A stretch of 64,000 bases of DNA from Martelella radicis (GTDB lineage: Bacteria; Pseudomonadota; Alphaproteobacteria; Rhizobiales; Rhizobiaceae): positions 248,001-312,000 of the forward strand of contig NZ_JACIDZ010000004.1 of the NCBI RefSeq assembly GCF_014196625.1. The letters run 5' to 3'. The notes beneath the pieces are model-generated. The model did not search any database. It was not told where the DNA came from and saw only the letters and a program-made list of their open reading frames with translations. Positions 34,169-42,512 of the stretch are shown piece by piece. Position 1 is the first letter of the stretch. Every line of letters begins with the position of its first letter. A program made the translations under genes and the position numbers.

Positions 34169-34600
34169 CTACTGCTCCGAGAGGCCGATCGCCTGGAGCC
34201 CGGCCCGGGCGCAAATCTCGTCTTCTTCGGCCGAGGCGCCGGAAACGCCGATGCCGCCAATGAGTTCGCCGTCCGCCCGGATCGGCAGGCCGCCGGGAAA
34301 GGCGGCAACGCCCGGCTGGCCGGTGATGCCGGCAAGAACCGCCGGTTCGCCGACAAGCGCCTCGAAGAAGGCGCCTGTCGCCGCGTTGAACCCCGCCGCC
34401 GTATAGGCCTTGTCGCGGGCGATATTGCCGGACGGCAGAAAGGCCCCGTCACCCCTTAGAAAGGCGAGGGGATTGCCGCCGGCATCGACGACGCAGGCAT
34501 TGACCGCGACGCCGAGTTCGATGGCCTTTTCCACCGCCGCGCCCACGGCCTTGTGGGCGGCGGCGGCGGTCAGCCGCAACGATGTGCGGGTGACATCCAT
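34169..34600 (-). CDS. GlcG/HbpS-family heme-binding-like protein
   Basis: 143-residue protein of the GlcG/HbpS (DUF336) family. The layout VNACVVDAGGNPLAFLRGDGAF ... SGNIARDKAYTAAGF ... GGLPIRADGELIGGIGVSGASAEEDEICARAG is typical. Members are small oligomeric proteins, some binding heme or chelated iron, and they often accompany aromatic or glycolate oxidation genes. The start overlaps the last base of the catechol dioxygenase stop. A chaperone or protective role for the Fe(II) dioxygenase is conjecture. Confidence 0.88.
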   Translation of the reverse strand: MDVTRTSLRLTAAAAHKAVGAAVEKAIELGVAVNACVVDAGGNPLAFLRGDGAFLPSGNIARDKAYTAAGFNAATGAFFEALVGEPAVLAGITGQPGVAAFPGGLPIRADGELIGGIGVSGASAEEDEICARAGLQAIGLSEQ

Positions 34601-35520
34601 CAGGTTACGACCGACAGGAAGGCTTCGTTGAGCTGACGCTCGTAGTAGAAGATGCCGCGACCGACATTGTTGTGATCCCAGATACGGGTCGGGTGGTCCT
34701 TGTAGGCGGTGTAGCCGCCGGAGAAGACCTCGTTGCGGTTGCCGGACGGATCGAAGAAATAGATCGTCTGGCCGCGGGTGATGCCGTGACGCGTCGGGCC
34801 GAGGTCGCGGCTCATGTCGTAGCGCGTCATGATGTCGGCGGCGTTGCCGATCGCGTTCCAGTCTTCCAGGAAGAAGGCCAGGTGATGCAGCTTGCCGGGC
34901 TCGTCATGCTTGACGAAGGCAATGTCATGCGCCTTGTTCGATACCGTCATCCAGATCGCCAGCGTGCCGTCGGGAAGATCGACGCGCTCGGGCAAATGGA
35001 AGTCGAGTACCTTGGTGAAGAATTCCTCGACCTGGTCGATATTCGGACCGTAGAGCAGGCAATGGTCCATGCGCTGGGCGCGCATGCCGCGCGGCTCGGT
35101 CTTCCAGGTGTAGGGGTTGCGGGTGTCCGGGCCGTCGTCGGAGAGCTCCATGTCGGCAAAGAGCTCGATGCGGTGACCGGAAGGGATGGTGAAGCCGATG
35201 CGCGGTCCGACGCCGGGCTGTTCGCCGGCAGGCACGTCGTCCACGGCCAGGCCCCATTCCTCGATGCGGCGGCGGAAATTGTCGACGCTTTCCTGGCTGT
35301 CGGCCTTGAAGGCGAAGTAATCGATACCGGCGCGATCGGCTTCGCGCAGCACCACCGAATGACGGTGGAATTCGTCATACCCCTTCAGGTAGACGCGACC
35401 GTCGGCCTCCTTGCTGACGAGTTCGAGACCGAGCCGATCCACATAGTGGGTGATCGACTCGTCCATGTCGAGAACGCGCAACTGGGCGATGCCCGGGCGC
35501 AGCAGACCTTCCTGAGACAT
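34600..35520 (-). CDS. dmpB: Catechol 2,3-dioxygenase (extradiol)
   Basis: 306-residue Fe(II) enzyme that cleaves catechol next to the hydroxyls to give 2-hydroxymuconic semialdehyde. It has two vicinal-oxygen-chelate domains. The iron ligands are His153 (QRMDHCLLYG), His213 (GKLHHLAFFLE) and Glu264 (NRNEVFSGGY), matching His153/His214/Glu265 of XylE. Length is as expected for the XylE/DmpB class. The start codon lies 24 bp after the ferredoxin stop. Its presence with a XylT-like ferredoxin, which re-reduces inactivated iron, supports a functional meta pathway. Confidence 0.96.
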   Translation of the reverse strand: MSQEGLLRPGIAQLRVLDMDESITHYVDRLGLELVSKEADGRVYLKGYDEFHRHSVVLREADRAGIDYFAFKADSQESVDNFRRRIEEWGLAVDDVPAGEQPGVGPRIGFTIPSGHRIELFADMELSDDGPDTRNPYTWKTEPRGMRAQRMDHCLLYGPNIDQVEEFFTKVLDFHLPERVDLPDGTLAIWMTVSNKAHDIAFVKHDEPGKLHHLAFFLEDWNAIGNAADIMTRYDMSRDLGPTRHGITRGQTIYFFDPSGNRNEVFSGGYTAYKDHPTRIWDHNNVGRGIFYYERQLNEAFLSVVT

Positions 35521-35544
35521 TTTGGCGTTCCTCCTTACCTGTTC

Positions 35545-35910
35545 TCAGACTTCTTCCCGTTGTCTCTCGTTTCGCGTCTCGTCCGGCGCACGCGGCGGAC
35601 GATAGGCGGGTTCAATCACGAGATCGCTCCGGGCAATGAGCCGGCAGGAGAGGGCATAGCCTTCCTCCTGTTCCTGCTCGGAGACGTGATAACGGCTCAT
35701 TTTCAGGGTTTCGTAGCTTCCGGAGATGACCCGAACCCGGCAGGCGCCGCAGCCGCCGCGACGGCAACCGATCCTGACCGGCGGACGCTCATGCGACGAT
35801 GTCGCCCGTTCGATGGAAAACAGAACCGGTTCGCCGTCCCTGCAGGAAAAGACCTTTGAACGGCCGGCGATACGGATCGTGTGTTCTTTCGTGTCATTGC
35901 TTTCGGTCAT
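35545..35910 (-). CDS. dmpQ: XylT/DmpQ-like plant-type 2Fe-2S ferredoxin
   Basis: 121-residue ferredoxin. Cluster cysteines are in IGCRRGGCGACRVRV (CX4CX2C) with the fourth in YALSCRLIA. In known meta operons this protein re-reduces catechol 2,3-dioxygenase iron oxidised by substituted catechols. The start at 35910 was chosen since homology begins near HTIRIAG; the frame extends 22 codons into the regulatory gap. It is the first gene of the catechol operon, facing a divergent GntR regulator. Confidence 0.9.
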   Translation of the reverse strand: MTESNDTKEHTIRIAGRSKVFSCRDGEPVLFSIERATSSHERPPVRIGCRRGGCGACRVRVISGSYETLKMSRYHVSEQEQEEGYALSCRLIARSDLVIEPAYRPPRAPDETRNERQREEV

Positions 35911-35975
35911 CTCTCCTCCCGCAGTCGAAACCGATGATCTGAGACTGCGCCCGGCAATCTCGTTTGTCAAACACA

Positions 35976-36018
35976 AAAAACGATATTTTTATAAATTAGA
36001 ACTTAAAAACGATATTTT
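35976..36018. promoter_or_regulatory. Exact 14-bp direct repeat in the catechol-operon control region
   Basis: AAAAACGATATTTT occurs at 35976-35989 and again at 36005-36018, 29 bp apart start to start, in the very AT-rich gap between the ferredoxin gene and the divergent GntR gene. The spacing is near three helical turns. It is a likely binding site for the neighbouring regulator. Confidence 0.55.
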
Positions 36019-36048
36019 GCAATTTTGTCGTTGTTTTTGATCGCCGAT

Positions 36049-36813
36049 ATGTTAAGCATTGAGGAAGACAAGCACGCCGCAAGGGACGGAGAGGTCGTGA
36101 CACATCTGAAGAAGGTCGAGGAAATCAGCGCCACATCGGGCAGCCGGACGACGATCGAACTCGTCTATGAAGCGCTGCGCCGGGCGATTCTGTGTGGTGA
36201 GATCCCGCCGGAAAGCCGGATGCGCGTCGAGGATCTGCGCGCGACCTTCGGCGTTGGCTCATCGACCGTGCGCGAGGCGCTGTCGCGGCTTCTTGCCGAA
36301 AATCTGGTGACCACCGAAGGCCAGCGCGGGTTCCGCGCCGCGACCATCTCGATCGAGGATTTCAAGTCGATCGTCGAGATGCGGGCGCTGCTTGAAGCGC
36401 GCGCGGTGCGCCATTCAATCGAGACGGGCGATGATGACTGGGAAAGCGCCTTCGTCGCCGCCCATCACCGGCTTGCCAAGCTTGAGACCGATGCCGTCGG
36501 CCACGAGGACGAACTGGTCAGCGACTGGGAAAAGCGCAACCGCGCCTTCCATGACGCGATGACGGCAGCCTGCACCAATGTCTGGCTTCTGAACTGCCGG
36601 TCCATGCTCTACAGCCATTCGGTTCGCTATCTGCAGATCTCGTTCGCGCAGAAACGCTGCATCCCGCGTGACGTGCGCGCCGAGCACCAGGCGATCTTCG
36701 AGGCGGTGATCGATCGCGACGCCGAGCGCGCCGAGAAACTGACCGCCGACCACATTTTCCGCACCGTACCCGAAATCGAGGCGCGGCTTGCGGAGATGAA
36801 GCTTACCGCGTGA
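36049..36813 (+). CDS. GntR-family regulator, FCD subfamily (catechol operon)
   Basis: 254-residue transcription factor with an N-terminal winged helix (MRVEDLRATFGVGSSTVREALSRLLAENLV) and a C-terminal FCD effector domain (about 110-245, with EKRNRAFHDAMTAAC and EHQAIFEAVIDRDA). The start is not certain: ATG 36049 has no clear ribosome site, a GTG at 36097 has GGAG five bases upstream, and a TTG lies at 36025. It is divergent from the meta-cleavage operon and runs with the redoxin-like and ABC transporter genes, so it may control both directions. Effector is unknown, probably an aromatic acid or pathway intermediate. Confidence 0.88.
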   Translation: MLSIEEDKHAARDGEVVTHLKKVEEISATSGSRTTIELVYEALRRAILCGEIPPESRMRVEDLRATFGVGSSTVREALSRLLAENLVTTEGQRGFRAATISIEDFKSIVEMRALLEARAVRHSIETGDDDWESAFVAAHHRLAKLETDAVGHEDELVSDWEKRNRAFHDAMTAACTNVWLLNCRSMLYSHSVRYLQISFAQKRCIPRDVRAEHQAIFEAVIDRDAERAEKLTADHIFRTVPEIEARLAEMKLTA

Positions 36814-36822
36814 GGTCCGGCC

Positions 36823-37356
36823 ATGATTGCGCGGCTTGTTCCGGGTATCGAGGCTCCCTCATTGCGGTGCGAAACCGTATCGCACGGCCTGTTTGATCTT
36901 GCGGTGGACGCGCCGGAGGGCGGTACGTTCATCGCCTTTCATCGCGGCCGCCACTGCAAGTGGACGCGCAACGCGCTGAAGGAGCTTGACGACCGGATTG
37001 GCGATTTCGCCATTCGCGGCATTCGGCTCATCGCCGCATCGGCCGACGGACGGGCGGAGACCGAGCGGCTGAAGGAGGACATGCAGCTCATTCGCCTGCC
37101 GCTCGCTTATTCTCTGGATGTCGCGGCGATCGCAGAGGCCTTCGGGCTCTATGTCACGCGCGCAAGCAGCGAGCCGGAGGCTCCGGCGCTCAATTTCGAG
37201 CCGGCGCAGATCTGGGTGAAGCAGGACAATGTGATCGGCGCGGTAGCGATCCAGAGCGGGCCCAATCTCTGGGCCGACGTGACGAACACGCTGCGCGGCA
37301 TCGAGAACACGATGAAGAAATTCCCCGAAAGGGGAGCGGGAGAAACGGGAAAATAG
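36823..37356 (+). CDS. AhpC/TSA-type redoxin-like protein
   Basis: 177-residue thioredoxin-fold protein related to the peroxiredoxin-like family whose usual active site is R-G-x-H-C-P-x-C. Here the motif reads HRGRHCKWTRNAL: the first Cys is kept, the Pro is Lys and the second Cys is Thr. The following KELDDRIGDFAIRGIRLIAASAD is the expected thioredoxin-fold continuation. It lies 9 bp after the GntR gene, so probably in its transcript. It could protect the oxygen-sensitive dioxygenase from peroxide; the altered active site makes peroxidase activity uncertain. Confidence 0.75.
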   Translation: MIARLVPGIEAPSLRCETVSHGLFDLAVDAPEGGTFIAFHRGRHCKWTRNALKELDDRIGDFAIRGIRLIAASADGRAETERLKEDMQLIRLPLAYSLDVAAIAEAFGLYVTRASSEPEAPALNFEPAQIWVKQDNVIGAVAIQSGPNLWADVTNTLRGIENTMKKFPERGAGETGK

Positions 37357-37610
37357 CCTGAAGGGAACAGCTCCGGCCCTGGCCGGGACGCGCGGACGAA
37401 ACAAGCAATACCGGCGCTTTCATGCGACCGGACGGCGTCCGCCCAGAGCGAGGCGCGTCGGCGAGCGGGAGGTCGCCGGCCGCATTTGAAGAAACACCTT
37501 TTCCGAGCCGGTTTCGATTGATCCGCGCACGCCTGTCGCGCGCGGACTGGGTGAGGCTGTGCCGAAAAGCGGGTTCATGCACGACAGGACGTTCAGGAGG
37601 AGGAAACCCC

Positions 37611-38888
37611 ATGTCCAGAAAATTCATCACGCGCAGGACGTTCATCAAGACGACGGGCGTGGCCGGAACGCTCGCCGCGACCGGCGGGCTCGCCATGCCG
37701 GCGATTGCGGCGCCGAAGACGATCAAGATCGGCTTCGTCTCGCCGGAAACGGGGCCACTCGCCATCTTCGCCGAGCCGGATCGCTTCACGATCGAGCAGT
37801 TCTCCAAGGGGCTTGCCGACGGGCTGATGATCAACGGCACGAAGCACCCTGTCGAAATCATCGTCAAGGACAGTCAGTCGAGTTCGAACCGCGCCTCGTC
37901 GGTTGCCCAGGACCTCATCTTCAGCGACCAGGTGGACATTCTCTGCGCCGCCTCGACGCCTGACACCACCAACCCGGTGGCCGACCAGGCCGAATTGAAC
38001 GGCGTGCCCTGCGTGACCAATGACACGCCCTGGCAGCCGCATTTCTTCGGCCGGCAGGGCGACCCCAAGGTCGGCTTCCAGTACACCTACCACTTCTTCT
38101 GGGGGCTTGAGGACGTGATCTCGACCTTCATCAACATGTGGGACGAGGTGCCGACCAACAAGGTTGTCGGCGCGCTATGGCCGAACGATCCGGACGGCAA
38201 TGGCTGGGCCGACAAGACGGTGGGCTTCCCCCCGGTCATGGAAAAGCGCGGCTATTCGCTTGTCGATCCCGGCCGTTTCCAGTCCGGTTCCGACGACTTT
38301 TCCGCGCAGATTTCCGCCTTCAAGAATGCCGGCGTGGAAATCGTCACGGGCGTCGTCGTGCCGCCGGACTTCACCACCTTCTGGACCCAGGCCGCCCAGC
38401 AGGGCTTTGCCCCGAAGGTCGTCAATGTGGCGAAGGCCACCGAGTTCCCGCAAGCGGTCGCCGGTCTCAGCCAGCGCGCCGATGGTCTTTCGGTGGAAGT
38501 CTGGTGGTCGCCCTATCATCCCTTCTCCTCCGGCTTCACCGGCCAGTCATCGGCCGAACTTGCCAAGGCCTATGAGGATGCGACCGGCAATCCCTGGACC
38601 ATGCCGCTCGGCTTCAAGCACGCCTTGTTCGAGGTCGTCGTCGATTCGCTGAAGCGCACCGAGGACATCTCCGATCCGGATTCGATCGCAAGGGCGATCG
38701 CGGCGACGAATTACAACTCCATCGTCGGCCCGATCGATTTCTCCAAGGGTCCGGTTCCCAATGTCGCCAAGACGCCGCTGGTCGGCGGCCAGTGGCACAT
38801 GGACGGCGACAAGCCGGTTCTCGAGATCGTCGAGAACAAGGACCACCCGGAAATCCCGCTTACGGGCACAATGAAGCCGATCGGCTGA
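37611..38888 (+). CDS. Branched-chain-type ABC transporter substrate-binding protein with Tat-like signal
   Basis: 425-residue periplasmic binding protein of the LivK/Peripla_BP_6 type. The N-terminus contains TRRTFIK, a twin-arginine motif, and a hydrophobic stretch ending near AIAAPK, so export by Tat is likely. The mature part shows IKIGFVSPETGPLAIFAEPD and binding-cleft segments such as LCAASTPDTTNPVADQAELNG. GGAGGAGG stands 9-10 bases before the ATG at 37611. It heads the livGFHM-like genes after a hairpin. Next to a catechol operon, the likely cargo is an aromatic compound rather than an amino acid, but this is inference. Confidence 0.9.
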   Translation: MSRKFITRRTFIKTTGVAGTLAATGGLAMPAIAAPKTIKIGFVSPETGPLAIFAEPDRFTIEQFSKGLADGLMINGTKHPVEIIVKDSQSSSNRASSVAQDLIFSDQVDILCAASTPDTTNPVADQAELNGVPCVTNDTPWQPHFFGRQGDPKVGFQYTYHFFWGLEDVISTFINMWDEVPTNKVVGALWPNDPDGNGWADKTVGFPPVMEKRGYSLVDPGRFQSGSDDFSAQISAFKNAGVEIVTGVVVPPDFTTFWTQAAQQGFAPKVVNVAKATEFPQAVAGLSQRADGLSVEVWWSPYHPFSSGFTGQSSAELAKAYEDATGNPWTMPLGFKHALFEVVVDSLKRTEDISDPDSIARAIAATNYNSIVGPIDFSKGPVPNVAKTPLVGGQWHMDGDKPVLEIVENKDHPEIPLTGTMKPIG

Positions 38889-38896
38889 GGGTGAGG

Positions 38897-38921
38897 TCCG
38901 GGGCGGGAAGGCCGCCCCGGA
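38897..38921 (+). promoter_or_regulatory. Intercistronic hairpin between the binding-protein gene and livG
   Basis: TCCGGGGCGG (38897-38906) pairs perfectly with CCGCCCCGGA (38912-38921) across a 5-base loop. There is no T-run, so it is more likely a message-stabilising or partial-termination structure than a full terminator. Confidence 0.65.
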
Positions 38922-38940
38922 TCCCGCCGGGAGAGTTTTC

Positions 38941-39675
38941 ATGACGACGATCCTTTCGCTTTCGGGCGTCAACAAGAGTTTCGGCGCGCTGACGGTTGCC
39001 GACAATGTCACCTTCGACCTGCCGGAAGGCCAGGCGCTCGGCATCATCGGCCCGAACGGCGCCGGCAAGTCGACGCTGTTCAACCTGATCGGCGGCGCGC
39101 TGTCGCCGTCCTCGGGCGCCATCTTCTTTGAGGGCCGCGACGTCACTCGCAAGAGCGCCGCCGAGCGCTGCCGCATGGGCATTGCCCGCTCGTTCCAGAT
39201 CCCGCACCCCTTCACCGGCATGAGCGTCTACGAGAACCTGCTGGTGGCCGCCGCCTTCGGCGCGCCGGGCGGCAGCGGCGGCAAGGAAGTATGCGCCGAA
39301 ATCCTTCAGCGCACCGGGCTGATGGGCAAGGCCAACCGGCCGGCCGGCAGCCTGACGCTTCTGGAGCGCAAGCGGCTGGAGCTTGCCCGCGCGCTCGCCT
39401 CCGGGCCGAAGCTTCTGCTGCTCGACGAGATCGCCGGCGGGCTGACGGAGGCGGAGTGTCATGATCTCGTCGAAACGGTCCGCGGCATCCGCGATGCGGG
39501 CGTGTCCATCATCTGGATCGAGCATGTCGTGCATGCGCTGACGGCGGTGGTCGAGCGGCTGATCGTCATCGATTTCGGCCGTATCGTCGCCGATGGCAAG
39601 CCCGCCGCCGTCATGGCCGATCCGTTGGTTCAGGAAATCTACATGGGGATTGCCGTCGATGACGAAACTGCTTGA
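38941..39675 (+). CDS. livG: ABC transporter ATP-binding protein, LivG type
   Basis: 244-residue nucleotide-binding subunit. Walker A is GPNGAGKST, the signature region is the LivG-type LTLLERKRLELARALA, Walker B is LLLLDEIAGGLT, and the switch His follows in IIWIEHVVHAL. The C-terminus overlaps the next gene by 17 bp. It forms the ATPase pair with the LivF-type subunit for a high-affinity importer. Confidence 0.94.
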   Translation: MTTILSLSGVNKSFGALTVADNVTFDLPEGQALGIIGPNGAGKSTLFNLIGGALSPSSGAIFFEGRDVTRKSAAERCRMGIARSFQIPHPFTGMSVYENLLVAAAFGAPGGSGGKEVCAEILQRTGLMGKANRPAGSLTLLERKRLELARALASGPKLLLLDEIAGGLTEAECHDLVETVRGIRDAGVSIIWIEHVVHALTAVVERLIVIDFGRIVADGKPAAVMADPLVQEIYMGIAVDDETA

Positions 39676-40381
39676 AACCGAAGGCCTCGAAGCCTTCTAC
39701 GGCGATTTCCAGGCGCTGTTCGGCGTCGATATCTCGGTTGGCGAAGGCGAGGCCGTGGCGCTGATCGGCGCCAATGGCGCGGGAAAATCCACCTTCCTCA
39801 AGGCGCTGACCGGCCTGGTGCCGTCGCGCGCAAGGACGCTCTCCTTCAGCGGCGAGGCGATATCGGGCTGGCCGGCCGATCGCATCCATCGCGCCGGCAT
39901 TGCGCTGGTGCCCGAGGGACGCAGGCTTTTCCCCTCCTTGTCCGTCGAGGAGAATCTTTTGATCGGCGCTGCCGGCGGCCGCGCGGGCGCCTGGAACCTC
40001 GATGCGGTCTACGATCTCTTTCCCGATCTTGTCGGAAAGCGCAACAATCCCGGCACGGCGCTGTCCGGCGGCCAGCAGCAGATGGTGGCGATCGGCCGGG
40101 CGCTGATGTCGAACCCCGTGCTGCTGCTCTGCGACGAGATCAGCCTTGGCCTGTCGCCGAAGATCATCCGCGACATCTACCAGGCTCTTCCGAAAATCCG
40201 CGCTTCCGGCGCGTCGGTGCTCGTCGTCGAGCAGGATGTCGGGCAGGCGCTTGCCGTCGCCGACCGGGTCTATTGCCTGATGGAGGGCAGGGTGACGCTG
40301 ACGGGCACGCCCGCCTCGCTCACCCGCAAGGAAATCGCTGCCGCCTATTTCGGCGCGTCCGATCTGAAGGAGGCTTCATGA
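39659..40381 (+). CDS. livF: ABC transporter ATP-binding protein, LivF type
   Basis: 240-residue nucleotide-binding subunit with Walker A GANGAGKST, signature LSGGQQQMVAIGRALM, Walker B LLLCDEISLGLSP and a VEQDVGQAL switch region. The ATG at 39659 lies inside the livG end and is followed by the family start TKLLETEGLEAFYGDFQALF. The stop overlaps the livH start as ATGA. Confidence 0.94.
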   Translation: MTKLLETEGLEAFYGDFQALFGVDISVGEGEAVALIGANGAGKSTFLKALTGLVPSRARTLSFSGEAISGWPADRIHRAGIALVPEGRRLFPSLSVEENLLIGAAGGRAGAWNLDAVYDLFPDLVGKRNNPGTALSGGQQQMVAIGRALMSNPVLLLCDEISLGLSPKIIRDIYQALPKIRASGASVLVVEQDVGQALAVADRVYCLMEGRVTLTGTPASLTRKEIAAAYFGASDLKEAS

Positions 40382-41241
40382 TGGTTTTCGTCAACGCTGT
40401 GCTGCAGGGCATCCTGCTCGGCGGCCTCTATGCGCTCTTTGCCGCGGGCCTCAGCCTGATGTTCGGCGTCATGCGCTTCATCAACATCGCCCATGGCGAT
40501 TTCATCGTCACGGCGGCCTATCTCATGGTCGCCTTCGTCGCGGGCTGGGCGATCCATCCGGCGATCGCCGCCGTCGCTGTTCTCGCCATTCTGGGGGCTG
40601 CCGGTTACCTCAATCAGCGCGTTCTCCTGAACCGCATGCTGGGCAAGGACATTCTTCCGCCGATCCTGGTGACCTTCGGCATGTCGATCATCATCCAGAA
40701 CGCGCTTCTGGAGATCTTTTCCGCCGACAGCCAGCGGCTTGCCACCGGCGGGCTCGACACGGGCAGCCTTTCGCTCGGCGGCGGGCTTGCCGTCGGCTAT
40801 CTGCCGCTTCTGATGTTCGCGGCGGCGGTGGCGGTGATCGCCATCCTGCAGTTCATCTTCTATCGCACATCGCTCGGCAGGCTCTTGCGCGCCACTTCCG
40901 ACGACCCGGAAATCGTGCCGCTGATGGGAGCGAAGAACGCTCATATCTTCGCGCTGGCGACGATGATGGCGAGCGTTGTCGTCGGTGTGGCCGGCATCTT
41001 CCTGGCGATGAAGACCAATTTCGATCCGTCTGCCGGCCCGGCGCGCCTGATCTTCGCCTTCGAGGCGGTGATCATCGGCGGTCTCGGCAGCCTCTGGGGC
41101 ACGCTTGCCGGCGGCATCATTCTCGGCATCGCCCAGACGGTCGGCGCCCAGATCGACGCCGGCTACCAGATCCTTGCGGGGCATCTCGTTTTCCTCGCCC
41201 TTCTCGTCGTGCGGCCGCGCGGCCTGTTTCCGAAAATGTGA
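40378..41241 (+). CDS. livH: ABC transporter permease, LivH type
   Basis: 287-residue inner-membrane permease with about eight helices. LGGLYALFAAGLSLMFGVMRFINIAHGDF near the N-terminus and FAFEAVIIGGLGSLWGTLAGGIILG near the C-terminus are LivH hallmarks. Two adjacent ATGs (40378, 40381) are possible; the first forms an ATGA overlap with livF. Confidence 0.94.
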   Translation: MMVFVNAVLQGILLGGLYALFAAGLSLMFGVMRFINIAHGDFIVTAAYLMVAFVAGWAIHPAIAAVAVLAILGAAGYLNQRVLLNRMLGKDILPPILVTFGMSIIIQNALLEIFSADSQRLATGGLDTGSLSLGGGLAVGYLPLLMFAAAVAVIAILQFIFYRTSLGRLLRATSDDPEIVPLMGAKNAHIFALATMMASVVVGVAGIFLAMKTNFDPSAGPARLIFAFEAVIIGGLGSLWGTLAGGIILGIAQTVGAQIDAGYQILAGHLVFLALLVVRPRGLFPKM

Positions 41242-41250
41242 GGTGAGCCG

Positions 41251-42261
41251 ATGTCCCTTTCCGTTCCGACCGCACCGCCCGTCTCGCGCGATTTCGTCTC
41301 GCCCGGCCTGCGCACGGTTCTGGCGGCAGCGCTCGTGCTGCTTGCCGTCGCGCCGCTCTGGACCGGGCCTGCGGGCATGCGGCTTCTGATGGAGGCCTTC
41401 AGCCTCCTGGCGCTTGCCCAGATGTGGAACCTGCTTGCCGGCTATACCGGGCTCATTTCGGTCGGCCAGCAGGCGTTCGTCGGGCTCGGCGGCTATCTGT
41501 TCTTCGCGCTCGCCATGTTTTTGAACGTGCCGCTGCTCGTGGCCATTCCGGCGGCAGCCGTCGCCACGGCCGTCATCGCGGTGCCCACCGGCTGGGTCGC
41601 CTTTCGTCTGAAGGGGGCCTATTTCGCCATCGGCACCTGGGTGATCGCCGAGGTCTTCCGGCTTTCCATGGCCCAGATCGGCGCGCTTGGCGGCGGGTCG
41701 GGCATATCCCTGCCTGTTTCCATCGTCCGCTCGCTTTCGGCAGACCGCTTTGCTCGCGAAATGATCATGTATTACATCGCCTTCGGCCTCGGCGTCGTCT
41801 CCATTCTCGCCGTCTGGGGGCTTCTGCGCTCGCGCTGGGGGCTGGCGCTTACGGCGATCCGCGACAGCGCGCCGGCGGCGGAAAGCGTCGGCGTGCGCGT
41901 CGAGGCGGTCAAATTCATGGTCTATGTCTTCGCCGCCTTCTATACGGGCCTGACCGGCGCCTTCATCTTCCTGCAGAAGCTGAGAATCACGCCGGATGCC
42001 GCCTTCAGCGTCAATGAATGGACGGCCTTCGTCATCTTCATCGTCGTCATCGGCGGGCTCGGCTCCATCGAGGGGCCGATCATCGGCACGGTGCTGTTCT
42101 TCCTGTTGCGCTGGATCGCCGCCGACTGGGGCACCTGGTATCTGATGGCCATGGGCGCGATCGCGATCGCCGTCATGATCGTCAACCGGCGCGGCGTCTG
42201 GGGCGCGCTGCAGTCAGCCTTCAGCAATCTCTCGGTTCTGCCGGTCTCGCGCAGGCTTTAG
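41251..42261 (+). CDS. livM: ABC transporter permease, LivM type
   Basis: 336-residue permease, partner of LivH. Motifs include LAQMWNLLAGYTGLISVGQQAFVGLGGY, VPTGWVAFRLKGAYFAIGTW and FVIFIVVIGGLGSIEGPIIG. It is the last gene of the transporter operon, followed by palindromic repeat DNA. Confidence 0.94.
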   Translation: MSLSVPTAPPVSRDFVSPGLRTVLAAALVLLAVAPLWTGPAGMRLLMEAFSLLALAQMWNLLAGYTGLISVGQQAFVGLGGYLFFALAMFLNVPLLVAIPAAAVATAVIAVPTGWVAFRLKGAYFAIGTWVIAEVFRLSMAQIGALGGGSGISLPVSIVRSLSADRFAREMIMYYIAFGLGVVSILAVWGLLRSRWGLALTAIRDSAPAAESVGVRVEAVKFMVYVFAAFYTGLTGAFIFLQKLRITPDAAFSVNEWTAFVIFIVVIGGLGSIEGPIIGTVLFFLLRWIAADWGTWYLMAMGAIAIAVMIVNRRGVWGALQSAFSNLSVLPVSRRL

Positions 42262-42330
42262 AAAGGCCGGGTTCGGGAAAGGCTGCTGGGGCTGCCTCTC
42301 AGGCTAACGACAAAGCCATCCTTCTGTATG

Positions 42331-42500
42331 GACGTCATCCTCGGGCTTGTCCCGAGGATCTAACCACCGTTCCGCACGCGCGGCGTTGGTGTTTTGTAAT
42401 ATATTGTATCTAAATGCATTTTGATCGGCCGAGACGCTTGCCTCGTTGATGCGTGTTTAGATGCTCGGGACAGGCCCGAGCATGACGGATGAGGGTGAGG
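42331..42500. repeat. Palindromic intergenic element downstream of livM
   Basis: Begins with a hairpin of the type GTCATCCTCGGGCTTGTC-CCGAGGATC and ends with GATGCTCGGGACAGG-CCCGAGCATGACG, about 100 bp apart and facing each other. The same family occurs at 61709-61876. It carries no gene and probably ends livM transcription. Confidence 0.65.
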
Positions 42501-42512
42501 CGCGCATTGTCC

